From an uncultured Bacteroidota bacterium (GTDB lineage: Bacteria; Bacteroidota; Bacteroidia; Chitinophagales; Chitinophagaceae): a DNA stretch of 64,000 bases. How positions within the stretch are numbered: position 1 is the first letter of the stretch; each line of letters starts with the position of its first letter. Position numbers and translations under genes: made by a program. Positions 51,226 through 60,497 of this stretch are shown piece by piece. The DNA lies in NCBI GenBank assembly GCA_903865435.1, contig CAIPJS010000077.1, positions 20,526 to 84,525 on the forward strand, in the 5' to 3' direction. The notes under the pieces were generated by a model. It had not been told where the DNA came from. It searched no databases and worked only from the letters and a program-made list of their open reading frames with translations.

Positions 51226-52392
51226 TTAAGCTTCTAAAGCCTGTAGTATATCGGCTACAATATCTTCTTTATGTTCAAGGCCCACCGATATTCTAATTAA
51301 GCCATCGCTAATACTTACCGCATCTCTTTCTGCTGGTGAGAGTTTTGAATGCGTGGTGCTAGCAGGGTGAGATGCTATACTTCTTGTGTCACCTAAATTA
51401 GCTGTAAGCGATAACATTTTTAAATGGTTTAAAAAATGTCGGCCTGCTTCAAGTCCTCCTTTTATTTCAAAACAAACTATACCTCCACCATTTTTCATTT
51501 GCTTTTTAGCAATAGCATAATGAGGGTGCGATGTTAACAATGGATATTTTACAAAATTAATTTTTGAATGACCTTCTAATTTTTCAGCAACAAATAAGGC
51601 ATTGCTGCAATGTCTTTCCATTCTCACTTCTAAAGTTTCTAGACTTTTACTTAATACCCATGCATTGAATGGAGATAAAGAAGGACCAGTAGCGCGACAG
51701 AATAAATACATTTCATGGATTAAGTCCTTGCGACCTACAACGGCACCACCTAAAACACGTCCTTGTCCATCTATCCATTTAGTAGCTGAATGAATCACTA
51801 AGTCGGCACCTAAATCTATTGGAGTTTGACCAATAGGAGTGGCAAAACAATTATCTACATTTAAAATAATATTATGCTTTTTTGCAATGGTACTTACCAT
51901 GGCAATATCAATCACTTCTAATCCAGGATTAGTAGGGGTTTCTAAATAAATCATTTTGGTTTGCGGCGTAATGGCTGCTTCCCATTGAGCAGCAGTGGCA
52001 TTGGCACTTACATAACTAAAATCAATCCCGTATTTAGGTAAGTACTTAGAAATAACGTTACGCGTACTTCCAAAAACTGAATCACATGATAAAAGATGAT
52101 CTCCTTTTTTTAATAAGGCCATAAAAGAACCAAACACTGCACTCATTCCAGTAGCAGTAGCAAAACCTGCTTCTGCATTTTCTAAAATACATAAACGGTC
52201 TACAAATTCTTGCACATTTGGGTTAGAAAAACGACTATAAATATTTACATCTGTTTCATCGGCAAAAGCAGCGCGCATATCTTCTGCATTATCAAAAGTA
52301 AAACTACTTGTTAGATATAGGGGGCTCGCATGTTCTCCTTCTGCCGTTCTAGGAATCTGCTTTCTTATTAATTTCGATTGCGTATGCTTCAT
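51226..52392 (-). CDS. metZ: O-acyl-homoserine sulfhydrylase (MetZ-like), PLP-dependent
   Basis: A 388-residue Cys/Met-metabolism PLP enzyme (fold type I). The PLP lysine lies in VIHSATKWIDGQGRVLGG. Other family motifs are ENAEAGFATATGMSAVFGS and SHPASTTHSKLSPAERD. The N-terminal segment IPRTAEGEHASPLYLTSSF fits O-succinyl- or O-acetylhomoserine sulfhydrylases rather than cystathionine lyases. It would make homocysteine from the product of MetX, which is encoded 560 nt away on the other strand. It could still be a cystathionine gamma-synthase; the sequence by eye favours MetZ. Confidence 0.87.
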   Translation of the reverse strand: MKHTQSKLIRKQIPRTAEGEHASPLYLTSSFTFDNAEDMRAAFADETDVNIYSRFSNPNVQEFVDRLCILENAEAGFATATGMSAVFGSFMALLKKGDHLLSCDSVFGSTRNVISKYLPKYGIDFSYVSANATAAQWEAAITPQTKMIYLETPTNPGLEVIDIAMVSTIAKKHNIILNVDNCFATPIGQTPIDLGADLVIHSATKWIDGQGRVLGGAVVGRKDLIHEMYLFCRATGPSLSPFNAWVLSKSLETLEVRMERHCSNALFVAEKLEGHSKINFVKYPLLTSHPHYAIAKKQMKNGGGIVCFEIKGGLEAGRHFLNHLKMLSLTANLGDTRSIASHPASTTHSKLSPAERDAVSISDGLIRISVGLEHKEDIVADILQALEA

Positions 52393-52436
52393 ACAAATAA
52401 TTTTATGTGCTTAATCTTTTTCAATTTATTTCTATC

Positions 52437-52856
52437 TTATCCTAGCTCCACTTCCCAAGTAATCACAGCACCTGCTGCGCTTAGGGTAGCTGCTACAGAA
52501 CAATATTTATCTATGGACAAAGCGCAAGCTTTTTCTGCTTTCTCTTTGGTCATTGTGCCTTTGAATTTGAAAATAATATGAATGGTCTTCCACAAAGCAG
52601 GCTCTTTGCCTGTTTCACGTTCACCATCAATAACCATTTCAAAAAATTCTATGGTTTCTTTTTGTTTGTTTAATATCATCACAATGTCCACACCACTGCA
52701 TGCACCCAATGCACTCAATAAAGTTTGCATAGGTCTTAGTCCTGTGCCATGGCCTCCTTGGTCTACAGGAATGTCCAAGCGCATCGTATTATGGGCTTCA
52801 TCTACCGCATTAAAAGCAAATCCATCGTTCATCCTGGTCACGATCATCCTAGCCAT
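52437..52856 (-). CDS. OsmC/Ohr family protein
   Basis: A 139-residue OsmC-fold protein, likely a thiol-dependent peroxide reductase. The two redox cysteines are visible in LGACSGVDIVMIL near residue 50 and in SIDKYCSVAATLS near residue 123. The compact length fits the YhfA-like branch. It lies 44 nt upstream of metZ on the same strand and divergent from metX, so it may be expressed with methionine biosynthesis, though a direct role there is not known. Confidence 0.88.
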   Translation of the reverse strand: MARMIVTRMNDGFAFNAVDEAHNTMRLDIPVDQGGHGTGLRPMQTLLSALGACSGVDIVMILNKQKETIEFFEMVIDGERETGKEPALWKTIHIIFKFKGTMTKEKAEKACALSIDKYCSVAATLSAAGAVITWEVELG

Positions 52857-52951
52857 ACATTAATAATTGTTAGTTAATGGAAATATAAATTCCAATGAAT
52901 ATGCAAATGTAATTCAAATAGATAGTTACTTTGCACTACAATTCGAAAAAA

Positions 52952-53974
52952 ATGGAACCATTGGTCTATCAATATGATACCCCTTTTACGCTGGAATGTG
53001 GGGTGAGCCTGCCGCAATTGAAGATTGCTTATCATACTTATGGCAGTGATGCATCAGGTAAAAAAGTAGCATGGGTATGTCATGCGCTTACCGCTAATTC
53101 GGATGCGGCCGATTGGTGGAAGGGACTTATTGGGCCTGGGTCTTTAATTAATCCTGACGATTATTTTATTGTATGTGCGAATATCATTGGTTCATGTTAT
53201 GGATCTACTGGTCCATTGAGCAGTGAAATTGTGGGCACTTCCATTGGATTTGAGCAATTTCCAACTGTAACCATTCGAGATATGGTGCAAGCACATATTT
53301 TATTGCGTCAACATTTAGGCATCCATCAAATTGATTTGTTGTTGGGTGGAAGTATGGGTGGTTACCAAGCATTGGAGTGGGCGATATTTGAACCCACTGT
53401 TATTAAAAAAATGTTTTTGATTGCAACTTCACCTTCTGAAAGTGCATGGGGTGTTGCCGTACATACGGCACAAAGATTGGCCATTGAAGCAGATTGTACT
53501 TGGAACGAACCAACACCCAATGCTGGTGCGAAGGGATTAAAAGCGGCGCGTGCAATTGGTATGTTAACCTACCGCAACTACGGCATCTTTCAAGAAAAAC
53601 AAACCGATGAGGATCCTGAAAAAATTGACAATTTTAAAGCCTCTTCTTATATCAATTACCAAGGAGATAAATTGGTAAAAAGATTCAATGCTTATAGTTA
53701 TTGGTTATTGACCAAGTCTATGGACAGTCATCACTTGGCAAGAAAAAGAGGCGGAGATTTAATAGCCACTTTACAATCCATTCAAATTCCTACATTTATC
53801 ATTGGTGTAAGTAGTGATATTTTATGTCCTTTAGATGAACAAAGGTTTATGGAACAACATATGCCCAATGCTACCCTGGTGGCGATTGATTCGGTGTATG
53901 GGCATGATGGTTTTATTATTGAATCGGTGCAAATTTCGGCACATTTAAAAGCCTGGTTGGCCAAACAAGCTTAA
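52952..53974 (+). CDS. metX: Homoserine O-acetyltransferase
   Basis: A 340-residue alpha/beta-hydrolase-fold acyltransferase activating homoserine for methionine synthesis. The nucleophile elbow is LLGGSMGGYQALEW; the family motif NIIGSCYGSTGP is present, and the terminal catalytic pair is seen as SDILCPLDEQ (Asp) and GHDGFIIES (His). I start at ATG 52952; the track start is a TTG 7 codons upstream, overlapping a TTACTTTG promoter-like box. Acetyl versus succinyl specificity cannot be told by motif alone. It works with MetZ opposite. Confidence 0.93.
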   Translation: MEPLVYQYDTPFTLECGVSLPQLKIAYHTYGSDASGKKVAWVCHALTANSDAADWWKGLIGPGSLINPDDYFIVCANIIGSCYGSTGPLSSEIVGTSIGFEQFPTVTIRDMVQAHILLRQHLGIHQIDLLLGGSMGGYQALEWAIFEPTVIKKMFLIATSPSESAWGVAVHTAQRLAIEADCTWNEPTPNAGAKGLKAARAIGMLTYRNYGIFQEKQTDEDPEKIDNFKASSYINYQGDKLVKRFNAYSYWLLTKSMDSHHLARKRGGDLIATLQSIQIPTFIIGVSSDILCPLDEQRFMEQHMPNATLVAIDSVYGHDGFIIESVQISAHLKAWLAKQA

Positions 53975-54002
53975 TTAATATTAATTTTACTAAAAGACAC
54001 CT

Positions 54003-54182
54003 ATGAAATTTTTAAGACAAATTGGGGAGTACTTATTTATTGTAAAACGCGATCCAAATCAAGAAAGATCAGGAATGATGAAAGCCATGCATGGCATGAA
54101 TCGCATTTCCTTAATGATGTTTTTGATCGGACTTCTGGTGATGCTTTTTAGATTTGTAATTCTGCCTTATTTTAGGCATTAA
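54003..54182 (+). CDS. Small DUF6728-like membrane protein
   Basis: A 59-residue ORF below the ORF-track cut-off. It begins ATG at 54003, 28 nt after metX, and reads MKFLRQIGEYLFIVKRDPNQ, then MHGMNRISLMMFLIGLLVML, ending YFRH. I recognise the pattern EYLF-x-KRDPN ... MHxMNRIS plus one C-terminal transmembrane helix from a small Bacteroidota family of unknown function (DUF6728, from memory). It is convergent with lpxB, with only 1 nt between stop codons. Function unknown. Confidence 0.8.
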   Translation: MKFLRQIGEYLFIVKRDPNQERSGMMKAMHGMNRISLMMFLIGLLVMLFRFVILPYFRH

Positions 54183-54183
54183 A

Positions 54184-55299
54184 TTATTTGTGCTGCAAGG
54201 TTTGTAAAATAATATCAGCAGCTACTTCACTTGCCTTTTCTCCAGAATACAATTTATTTTTTAACGCAAGATAATCGGCTTGTATATTTTTTTGTGTGGT
54301 AGGATCTTCTAATAATTTAGTGAGCTCGTCTACTAAATTATCGGTATTTAAATTTTCTTGAATCAATTCTTTCACCACTTCTTTTTCCATAATTAAATTT
54401 ACTAGTGCAATAAATTTAATTTTCACAAAACGCTTTGCCAATGCCAAAGTAATGGAATTGCCTTTGTAACATACTACCTCAGGCACCCCTAATAATGCAG
54501 TTTCTAAAGTAGCCGTTCCACTGGTCACCAGTGCTGCTTGACTGTATTGTAAAAGCGCATAGGTGCTCGCTTTGACCACATGTACATTGGGTTGATGTGG
54601 AATTAAAGAGGCAAACCAATCATCATCCAATCCAGGCGCTTGCGCCACTACAAAATGATGGCCAGGAAAGTGAATGGCCACGCTTAACATGATGGGTAAT
54701 TTTTTTTCAATCTCTTGCTTCCTACTGCCAGGCAATAAAGCAATCATGGGCTCGTCTTTAAATTGAGGCAGAGGATGGGCTAGATTTTGTTGGGCAGCAA
54801 TTACTTCCATTAAAGGATGTCCCACATAATCTACTTCCCAGTCCCATCTATCTTTAAAATATTTTTGCTCAAAAGGTAAAATACATAATAATTTATCAAT
54901 GCTGGCACGCATGGCAGGGACTCTGTTTTCTTTCCAGGCCCAAACCTGTGGTGCAATAAAATAAATCACTTTTAAATTTTCTTGCTTCGCCCATTTGGCA
55001 ATTCTTAAATTAAAGCCAGGATAATCAATACATATTAAAACATCAGGTGCAAATGCTTTGATGTCTTTTTTACAAAAACGAATATTCTTAACAATAGTAG
55101 TTAAATTAAAAAGCACTTCTACCAAGCCCATAAAAGCTAGGTCTCTATAATGTTTCACCAATTTACCGCCAGCAGCTTGCATTAAATCGCCACCCCAACA
55201 TTGCACTACTGCATTGTTGTCCATGTTTTTGAGCGCTTTAATTAAATTGGCGCCATGTAAATCTCCGCTGGCTTCACCAGCTATGATGTAATATTTCAT
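54184..55299 (-). CDS. lpxB: Lipid-A-disaccharide synthase
   Basis: A 371-residue GT19 enzyme joining UDP-diacylglucosamine and lipid X in lipid A synthesis, peripheral on the inner membrane. Motifs are YYIIAGEASGDLHGANLI at the N-terminus, IDYPGFNLRIAKWA, VWAWKENRV and LLPGSRKQEIEKKLP, then TSGTATLETALLGVPEVVCY. It directly abuts the small membrane-protein gene upstream, in the order surE, small protein, lpxB. The start ATG follows the upstream stop with no gap. Confidence 0.95.
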   Translation of the reverse strand: MKYYIIAGEASGDLHGANLIKALKNMDNNAVVQCWGGDLMQAAGGKLVKHYRDLAFMGLVEVLFNLTTIVKNIRFCKKDIKAFAPDVLICIDYPGFNLRIAKWAKQENLKVIYFIAPQVWAWKENRVPAMRASIDKLLCILPFEQKYFKDRWDWEVDYVGHPLMEVIAAQQNLAHPLPQFKDEPMIALLPGSRKQEIEKKLPIMLSVAIHFPGHHFVVAQAPGLDDDWFASLIPHQPNVHVVKASTYALLQYSQAALVTSGTATLETALLGVPEVVCYKGNSITLALAKRFVKIKFIALVNLIMEKEVVKELIQENLNTDNLVDELTKLLEDPTTQKNIQADYLALKNKLYSGEKASEVAADIILQTLQHK

Positions 55300-55596
55300 T
55301 TATAAAAACCATTTACACGCAATGGCAATGACTGCGTAAATACAAGTCGTAAAAAATATGCCTTTGGCTATTTTGTCTTTTTGTTTTTGAAAGAAGATGG
55401 TGAGCATCACTCCGTTGATAAGCAAAGAGATGCTTATCATGGCCGATAAAATAGATTTTTGACGATTCAATAAATCTAAAAATTCATTTATTCCAAATGC
55501 ATTAAATCTCCATTCATAAAAAATGAGAAAGCCTAAGAAAGGCATCAGTAAGCCTACCATGACGCCAACAATATAATTGTCTTTTACCATTTCCAT
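55300..55596 (-). CDS. Hypothetical small membrane protein between surE and lpxB
   Basis: A 98-residue protein with three predicted transmembrane segments (about residues 8-28, 50-70 and 78-96) and a short loop FNAFGINEFLDLLNRQ between the first and second. It has no motif I recognise. It overlaps the surE stop by 13 bp and abuts lpxB, so co-translation is likely and a role in envelope biogenesis is conceivable. An alternative start (Met3) exists. Confidence 0.75.
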   Translation of the reverse strand: MEMVKDNYIVGVMVGLLMPFLGFLIFYEWRFNAFGINEFLDLLNRQKSILSAMISISLLINGVMLTIFFQKQKDKIAKGIFFTTCIYAVIAIACKWFL

Positions 55597-56369
55597 TTTT
55601 TACTTAATTTCTCTTTAATTACATGGTTGGTCAAATCAAATTGCACAGGTACCACACTCACATAATTATTTTTTAAAGCCCATACATCGGTGTCTTTGGA
55701 TTTATCAAAATTTACAAACTCACCTGTAAGCCAATAATATTTTTTACCATGAGGATCGGTTCTTTCAACAAATTTCTCATCATATTTAGCATAAGATTGT
55801 TTGCAAATTTTAATGCCTTTAATTAAATCGGTGGCTACTTTTGGAATATTTACATTCAAACAAAGATGTTTGTCCAAGTGCTTGTCTGCCAATAATTTTT
55901 TTACAATAATTCGAGCATAATGCTGGGCAGCTGTAAAATCGGCATCAATGCTTAGGTCCAAAAGACTAAATCCAATACTTGGAATACTTTCAATAGAGGC
56001 TTCTAAAGCAGCCGACATGGTGCCTGAATAAATTACATTGATGGAATGATTCGCTCCATGATTGATGCCACTTAAACAAATTGAAGGCTTGCGGTGCAAT
56101 ACTTTATCTACCGCTAATTTTACACAATCCACTGGAGTACCACTACAAGTATAGGCTTCTACGCCATCTACAATAGGTGCTTTTTGTAATCTTAAATGTT
56201 GTCCTAGAGTAATGGCATGTCCCATACCGCTTTGGGGTTTGTCTGGGGCGACCACCACCACTTTACCAAGATCTTTGACAGCTTCCACCAAAGCCTTTAT
56301 GCCTGGGGCACTGATACTGTCGTCATTGGTAATTAAAATAACTGGTTTTTCTTCTTTCTTCTTTACCAT
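55584..56369 (-). CDS. surE: 5'/3'-nucleotidase SurE
   Basis: A 261-residue metal-dependent phosphatase acting on nucleoside monophosphates. The SurE signature occurs as ILITNDDSISAPGIKALV with the metal-binding NDD, plus SGMGHAITLG and LSGINHGANHSINVIYSGT. I start at ATG 56369 (MVKKKEEKP); the track start 56402 is a TTG with no support. It heads the surE, small protein, lpxB run and is divergent from the XRE/S24 regulator. Confidence 0.94.
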   Translation of the reverse strand: MVKKKEEKPVILITNDDSISAPGIKALVEAVKDLGKVVVVAPDKPQSGMGHAITLGQHLRLQKAPIVDGVEAYTCSGTPVDCVKLAVDKVLHRKPSICLSGINHGANHSINVIYSGTMSAALEASIESIPSIGFSLLDLSIDADFTAAQHYARIIVKKLLADKHLDKHLCLNVNIPKVATDLIKGIKICKQSYAKYDEKFVERTDPHGKKYYWLTGEFVNFDKSKDTDVWALKNNYVSVVPVQFDLTNHVIKEKLSKKWKW

Positions 56370-56413
56370 AATGCAAGTTACCAAGATAGGCCCGCGCAAC
56401 AAAATAAAGAAAA

Positions 56414-56471
56414 TACTAAAAAATATTTGGTAATACTAATATATTTAGTATATTGCACTAAAATCATTAGT
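56414..56471. promoter_or_regulatory. Three tandem palindromes (candidate operators) at the XRE/S24 promoter
   Basis: TACTAAA-N5-TTTGGTA (56414-56432), TACTAA-TATAT-TTAGTA (56434-56450, perfect) and ACTAA-AATCA-TTAGT (56457-56471, perfect) share the half-site ACTAA/TTAGT and are spaced by about 20-22 bp, two helical turns. A possible promoter, TTTG (56426-56429), 19 nt, TATATTG (56449-56455), is interleaved with them. The last palindrome ends 1 nt before the ATG. This suggests negative autoregulation, and the region also borders surE. Confidence 0.6.
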
Positions 56472-56472
56472 T

Positions 56473-57276
56473 ATGTCATACGCAGGAAAAAATTTAAAGT
56501 ACATCAGAAAGCAGCGCGAATGGACACAAGAAGAAATGGCCAATCAACTTCAAATCAAGCGTTCCTTGGTAGGAGCTTATGAAGAAGAAAGAGCCGAGCC
56601 CCGCTTGGAAGTAATGGAAACCATTTGTGCAAAATTCTCCATTAGTTTGGAGGAATTTTTATTCCAAGATTTGGCCTTATTAAGTGCCAATGGGGAAGAT
56701 TCAAGTGGCTCTAATAATAGCTATATGGAGCGTCGTAGAGCCTTGAAATCGGATAAGTCCATTTCATTGGCATCTATGGTCACATTTGTACCGGTAAAGG
56801 CAGCAGCAGGTTATTTGGCTGGTTACGCCGATCCTGAATTTCTAGACGAATTAAATACCTTCACTTTGCCTATGTTGGCGCCAGGGGACTACCGCGCTTT
56901 TGAAATTTTAGGGGATAGCATGTTGCCTACGCCAAGTGGTAGTGTCATTGTGGGAGAGAAGGTAGGAAGCTTTAAAGAGGTAAAAAACAGCAATACTTAT
57001 ATTGTAGTTTCCAATGCGGATGGGGTAGTTTATAAGCGTATTATTACGAATGATGATCGTTCAAATACTGGGAAAGAGGATAAGCTTACTTTGTTGAGCG
57101 ACAATCCTTTATACGAGCCATATCAAGTAAATGCAACCGATATTGTAGAAATATGGAAAGCTGTTTATATCATACACAAAGCAGGGGCACAACCTATGTG
57201 GAATGTGGATCAATTAGCCGGTGTAGTGAATAATCTACAGGATCAAATTACAAGTTTAAAGAAAAAATTGAATTAG
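56473..57276 (+). CDS. XRE-family regulator with S24/LexA-like C-terminal domain
   Basis: A 267-residue protein. An N-terminal helix-turn-helix of the XRE/Cro type (residues ~6-62; WTQEEMANQLQIKRSLVGAYE) is joined to a C-terminal S24 peptidase-like domain with FEILGDSMLP (Ser) and VVYKRIIT (Lys), the catalytic dyad of LexA/CI-type autoproteolysis. A candidate cleavage region is the Ala-Gly of VKAAAGYLAG near residue 115. It may therefore be a DNA-damage or stress-responsive repressor cleaved in response to RecA, but the response is not shown. Three palindromes precede its ATG. Confidence 0.88.
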   Translation: MSYAGKNLKYIRKQREWTQEEMANQLQIKRSLVGAYEEERAEPRLEVMETICAKFSISLEEFLFQDLALLSANGEDSSGSNNSYMERRRALKSDKSISLASMVTFVPVKAAAGYLAGYADPEFLDELNTFTLPMLAPGDYRAFEILGDSMLPTPSGSVIVGEKVGSFKEVKNSNTYIVVSNADGVVYKRIITNDDRSNTGKEDKLTLLSDNPLYEPYQVNATDIVEIWKAVYIIHKAGAQPMWNVDQLAGVVNNLQDQITSLKKKLN

Positions 57277-57351
57277 TCTATTTTAATAAATTGAATATCA
57301 TTGTATTACAACAATATATTTAAATAAAAATAGCTGAATTTAATATTCATC

Positions 57352-58887
57352 TTATTCCCACTCTATGGTGGCGGGGGGTTTACTACTTATATCATAGACC
57401 ACTCTGTTGATGCCTCGAACTTCATTGATAATGGCATTGCTTACATGCGCCAAAAACTCATAAGGTAGGTGTGCCCAATCGGCGGTCATTCCATCTACCG
57501 AGGTAACAGCTCTCAATGCAATGGTGAATTCATAAGTACGTTCGTCACCCATTACGCCCACACTTTTTACTGGCAATAAAATAGTTCCAGCCTGCCATAC
57601 TTTGGTATACAGGTCAAACTCTTGTAAGGCATTCATGTAGATATGATCGGCTGCTTGTAAAAGGGCCACTTTCTCTGGAGTGATATCGCCCAATATTCTA
57701 ATGGCCAATCCTGGTCCTGGAAAAGGATGTCTATTAATTAAGTTGGCAGGGATGCCCAATTCTAAACCTACTTTTCTTACCTCGTCTTTAAATAAATACC
57801 TAAGCGGCTCCACCAATTTAAGGTGCATGGTATCAGGTAAGCCACCCACATTGTGGTGTGATTTAATGGTTTGAGAGGGACCATGAACACTTACGCTTTC
57901 AATCACATCTGGATAAATTGTTCCTTGACCTAAGAATTTGGCTTCCAATACTTTAGATGCTTCTATTTGAAATACATCTATAAATAGTTTTCCAATAATT
58001 TTTCGTTTTTCTTCGGGCTCAGACTTGCCTACAAGGGCATCATAAAACATTTGCTTCGCATCAATACCTGTTACATTTAAGCCAATGGATTTATAGATGT
58101 CTAATACGTCTTGGAACTCATTTTTTCGAAGTACGCCGTTGTCTACAAAGATGCCATGCAATCTGTCTCCAATGGCTCTATGAATGAGGGTAGCGGCTAC
58201 CGTACTGTCCACGCCACCACTTAAAGCCATAATCACATGACTGTCTCCAATCTGCGCTTTTAACTTGTCCACAGTTTCTTGTACAAAGGATGAAGGGGTC
58301 CAATTTTGATGGCAACCACAAATTTCTACCAGAAAGTTCTGGATCAATATTTTACCCTCTGTGGAATGATATACCTCGGGATGAAACTGAAATCCATGTA
58401 ATGGGTTGCCGGCGTCTTGTTTTTTTCTAAAAGCAGCTACTGGAATACTGTCTGTATCGGCCAAGAGTTCAAAATCTGCTGGTAGCTGTGTAATGGAATC
58501 GCTATGGCTCATCCAAACCTGGCTATTGTTGGCTATATTTTTAAATATAAGGTCGTCCTTTTGAATGCGCAATTGGGCACGACCGTATTCTCTTTTGTTT
58601 GATTTTTCTACTTTTCCACCAAAGTTTTTGGCACTTAATTGGGCACCATAACATATGGTTAAAACAGGTAGTTTGTCTAGAATGGCTTTGATGTCCACAT
58701 TGGGTGCATCGGCTTCATTCACACTTGCGGGCGAACCGCTTAAAATGACTCCTTTTAAGGTGGAATCAAACTCTATTTTGCTATTAAAAGGCTTTATCTC
58801 GCAATAAACGTTGGCTTCTCTTACCGCACGGGCAATAAGCTGTGTATACTGGCTTCCAAAGTCAAGGATGAGTATCTTTTCAGTCAT
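57352..58887 (-). CDS. guaA: GMP synthase (glutamine-hydrolysing)
   Basis: A 511-residue enzyme converting XMP to GMP. The class I amidotransferase domain is N-terminal ([18 protein letters not shown]; catalytic Cys in [12 protein letters not shown]; His/Glu in [10 protein letters not shown]). The ATP pyrophosphatase domain has the P-loop [15 protein letters not shown], and the C-terminal dimerisation domain ends KPPATIEWE. The start is ATG 58887 instead of track 58902: a TATCTTCG box lies 4 nt before it. Only a small gap separates it from the rpsT terminator. Confidence 0.96.
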   Translation of the reverse strand: MTEKILILDFGSQYTQLIARAVREANVYCEIKPFNSKIEFDSTLKGVILSGSPASVNEADAPNVDIKAILDKLPVLTICYGAQLSAKNFGGKVEKSNKREYGRAQLRIQKDDLIFKNIANNSQVWMSHSDSITQLPADFELLADTDSIPVAAFRKKQDAGNPLHGFQFHPEVYHSTEGKILIQNFLVEICGCHQNWTPSSFVQETVDKLKAQIGDSHVIMALSGGVDSTVAATLIHRAIGDRLHGIFVDNGVLRKNEFQDVLDIYKSIGLNVTGIDAKQMFYDALVGKSEPEEKRKIIGKLFIDVFQIEASKVLEAKFLGQGTIYPDVIESVSVHGPSQTIKSHHNVGGLPDTMHLKLVEPLRYLFKDEVRKVGLELGIPANLINRHPFPGPGLAIRILGDITPEKVALLQAADHIYMNALQEFDLYTKVWQAGTILLPVKSVGVMGDERTYEFTIALRAVTSVDGMTADWAHLPYEFLAHVSNAIINEVRGINRVVYDISSKPPATIEWE

Positions 58888-58891
58888 AGCG

Positions 58892-58899
58892 CGAAGATA
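58892..58899 (-). promoter_or_regulatory. Possible -7 box of guaA
   Basis: TATCTTCG on the minus strand (one mismatch to TAnnTTTG), 4 nt before the guaA ATG. The track start would place it inside the coding region. Confidence 0.35.
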
Positions 58900-58908
58900 C
58901 ATAAAAAA

Positions 58909-58937
58909 AATCCCGCCTCGATTACTCGGAGCGGGAT
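58909..58937 (-). terminator. Intrinsic terminator of rpsT
   Basis: On the minus strand ATCCCGC...GCGGGAT followed by TTTTTTTT, lying after rpsT and before guaA. Confidence 0.75.
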
Positions 58938-58981
58938 GGGTATAATTGATTAGTTAATCTTAATTATCGAAAAAGCATTCA

Positions 58982-59242
58982 CTAAGCAGTTGCTTTAACA
59001 GCAACGTGTTTGGCCAATTTGCTTTTTAAATTAGCAGCTTTGTTTTTGTGGATAATGCCACGTTTTGCTAATTTGTCAATTTGAGAAATGATATTAGGTA
59101 ATTTTTCATTGTAGACCTTTTGATCGTCTGCAGTTTTTAATTCACGAATAGCGTTACGGGTAGTTTTACCATAATAACGGTTGCTGTCGCGACGTTTTGT
59201 TGCTTGTCTAATATCTTTTTTAGTTGCCGAGTGATTTGCCAT
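58982..59242 (-). CDS. rpsT: 30S ribosomal protein S20
   Basis: An 86-residue basic ribosomal protein that binds 16S rRNA early in small-subunit assembly. The N-terminus ANHSATKKDIRQATKRRDSN and the C-terminal IIHKNKAANLKSKLAKHV are characteristic of bS20. It is a single gene with its own promoter-like box (TACCTTTG) and terminator. No autoregulatory structure was seen in the short leader. Confidence 0.96.
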   Translation of the reverse strand: MANHSATKKDIRQATKRRDSNRYYGKTTRNAIRELKTADDQKVYNEKLPNIISQIDKLAKRGIIHKNKAANLKSKLAKHVAVKATA

Positions 59243-59265
59243 GTATTATTTAATTTTCAGGAGGG

Positions 59266-59273
59266 CAAAGGTA
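59266..59273 (-). promoter_or_regulatory. -7 box of rpsT
   Basis: Minus-strand TACCTTTG, a perfect TAnnTTTG match, 23 nt before the rpsT ATG; TTACCTTTG also precedes tgt and the aspartate kinase gene. Confidence 0.45.
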
Positions 59274-59466
59274 AGGTACTTAAACAAATAATTAAAATTA
59301 AAAATGAAAAAAAAGCAATTTCTATATAAATAATTGATTATCAATATTTTATATATATTTTACGATCTAGCATTACTGCCTTCATTGCTTTATTCTTTTG
59401 AAGGCTTAATTAGCAGTTTTAAACGGATATTTGCACCACCAGAAAACAAAGCGCACGCTCTAGAAA

Positions 59467-60477
59467 ATGACAATTGACAAATACCACAACTCGCATCAGA
59501 ACGTAGCAGACAAATTGGTGAGAGAATACGAGGGGCCCATGCCTTTTTCCCTTTATTTGAAAAACTACTTCGCTGCCAATAAAAAACATGGAAGTAAAGA
59601 TCGTAAAAGTATCAGTGCCATATGTTATGAATATTTTAGAAAATTAAGTGCACATTTCCCTTTGCAAAGTTTTATTTCTCCTTTTATAGATATTCCAAAA
59701 TTTACCGCTTCACATTTACAACAACCTTTACTGTTTATACGTGCAAGGCCAGGTAAAAAAGAACTGGTAAAAGCAACCTTGGAAAAAGCAGGCTTGTTTT
59801 TTGAGTGTATGAATGAAATGACATTTGCATTGCCTAATACAAGTTCGCTTCAAAATATTATGGTATTGAATAAAGAGGCAGTGATTCAGGATTTAAATTC
59901 ACAAGCCCTTGTTTCTTTATTACAATTAATTCCAGTTACAGAAAAACCATTGGTTTGTTGGGATGCTTGTGCAGCAAGTGGAGGAAAATCTATTTTAATT
60001 AAAGATTGTATTCCCAATGCACAATTGCATGTTTCTGATATTAGAGCAAATATTTTATTCAATTGTGAAAAGCGTTTAAAAGAAGCAGGCATTCAACCAG
60101 CTTCCCTGCAAGTAGTGGACATTACTTTGCCCTTTGCTATTAAAAAACAATTTGATTTTATTTTTGCCGACCTGCCTTGCTCTGGAAGTGGTACTTGGGG
60201 ACGTACACCCGAAAACTTAGTGGGCTTTACGGAAAATCAATTGGAAGGGTTTACAACATTACAAGCTAAAATGTTGCAACATTTAACACCTGCATTAAAA
60301 GTAGGAGGGCATTTATTAGCTGCAACATGCTCTGTGTATCAAAATGAAAACGAAGCGCAAATTGAAAAATTATTGACCACTGGCAAATTCAAATTGGTTG
60401 CACAGCAATATTTTATTGGCTATGAAAAGCAAGCTGACACGCTGTTTGGAGCCTTGCTACAAAAAATTTCAGACTAA
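59467..60477 (+). CDS. RNA (cytosine-C5) methyltransferase, NSUN/RsmB type
   Basis: A 336-residue SAM-dependent methyltransferase. The SAM-binding region is CWDACAASGGKSILIKD near residue 160. The two family cysteines lie in FADLPCSGSGTWGRTPENL and AATCSVYQNENEAQIEKL. The N-terminus has a short helical region in place of the full NusB-like domain of RsmB. The target is probably C967-like in 16S rRNA or a tRNA cytosine; unresolved. The gene has a GATATTTG promoter-like box about 30 nt upstream and is convergent with mnmA. Confidence 0.9.
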   Translation: MTIDKYHNSHQNVADKLVREYEGPMPFSLYLKNYFAANKKHGSKDRKSISAICYEYFRKLSAHFPLQSFISPFIDIPKFTASHLQQPLLFIRARPGKKELVKATLEKAGLFFECMNEMTFALPNTSSLQNIMVLNKEAVIQDLNSQALVSLLQLIPVTEKPLVCWDACAASGGKSILIKDCIPNAQLHVSDIRANILFNCEKRLKEAGIQPASLQVVDITLPFAIKKQFDFIFADLPCSGSGTWGRTPENLVGFTENQLEGFTTLQAKMLQHLTPALKVGGHLLAATCSVYQNENEAQIEKLLTTGKFKLVAQQYFIGYEKQADTLFGALLQKISD

Positions 60478-60497
60478 ATTATAAGAATCAGACTGGC

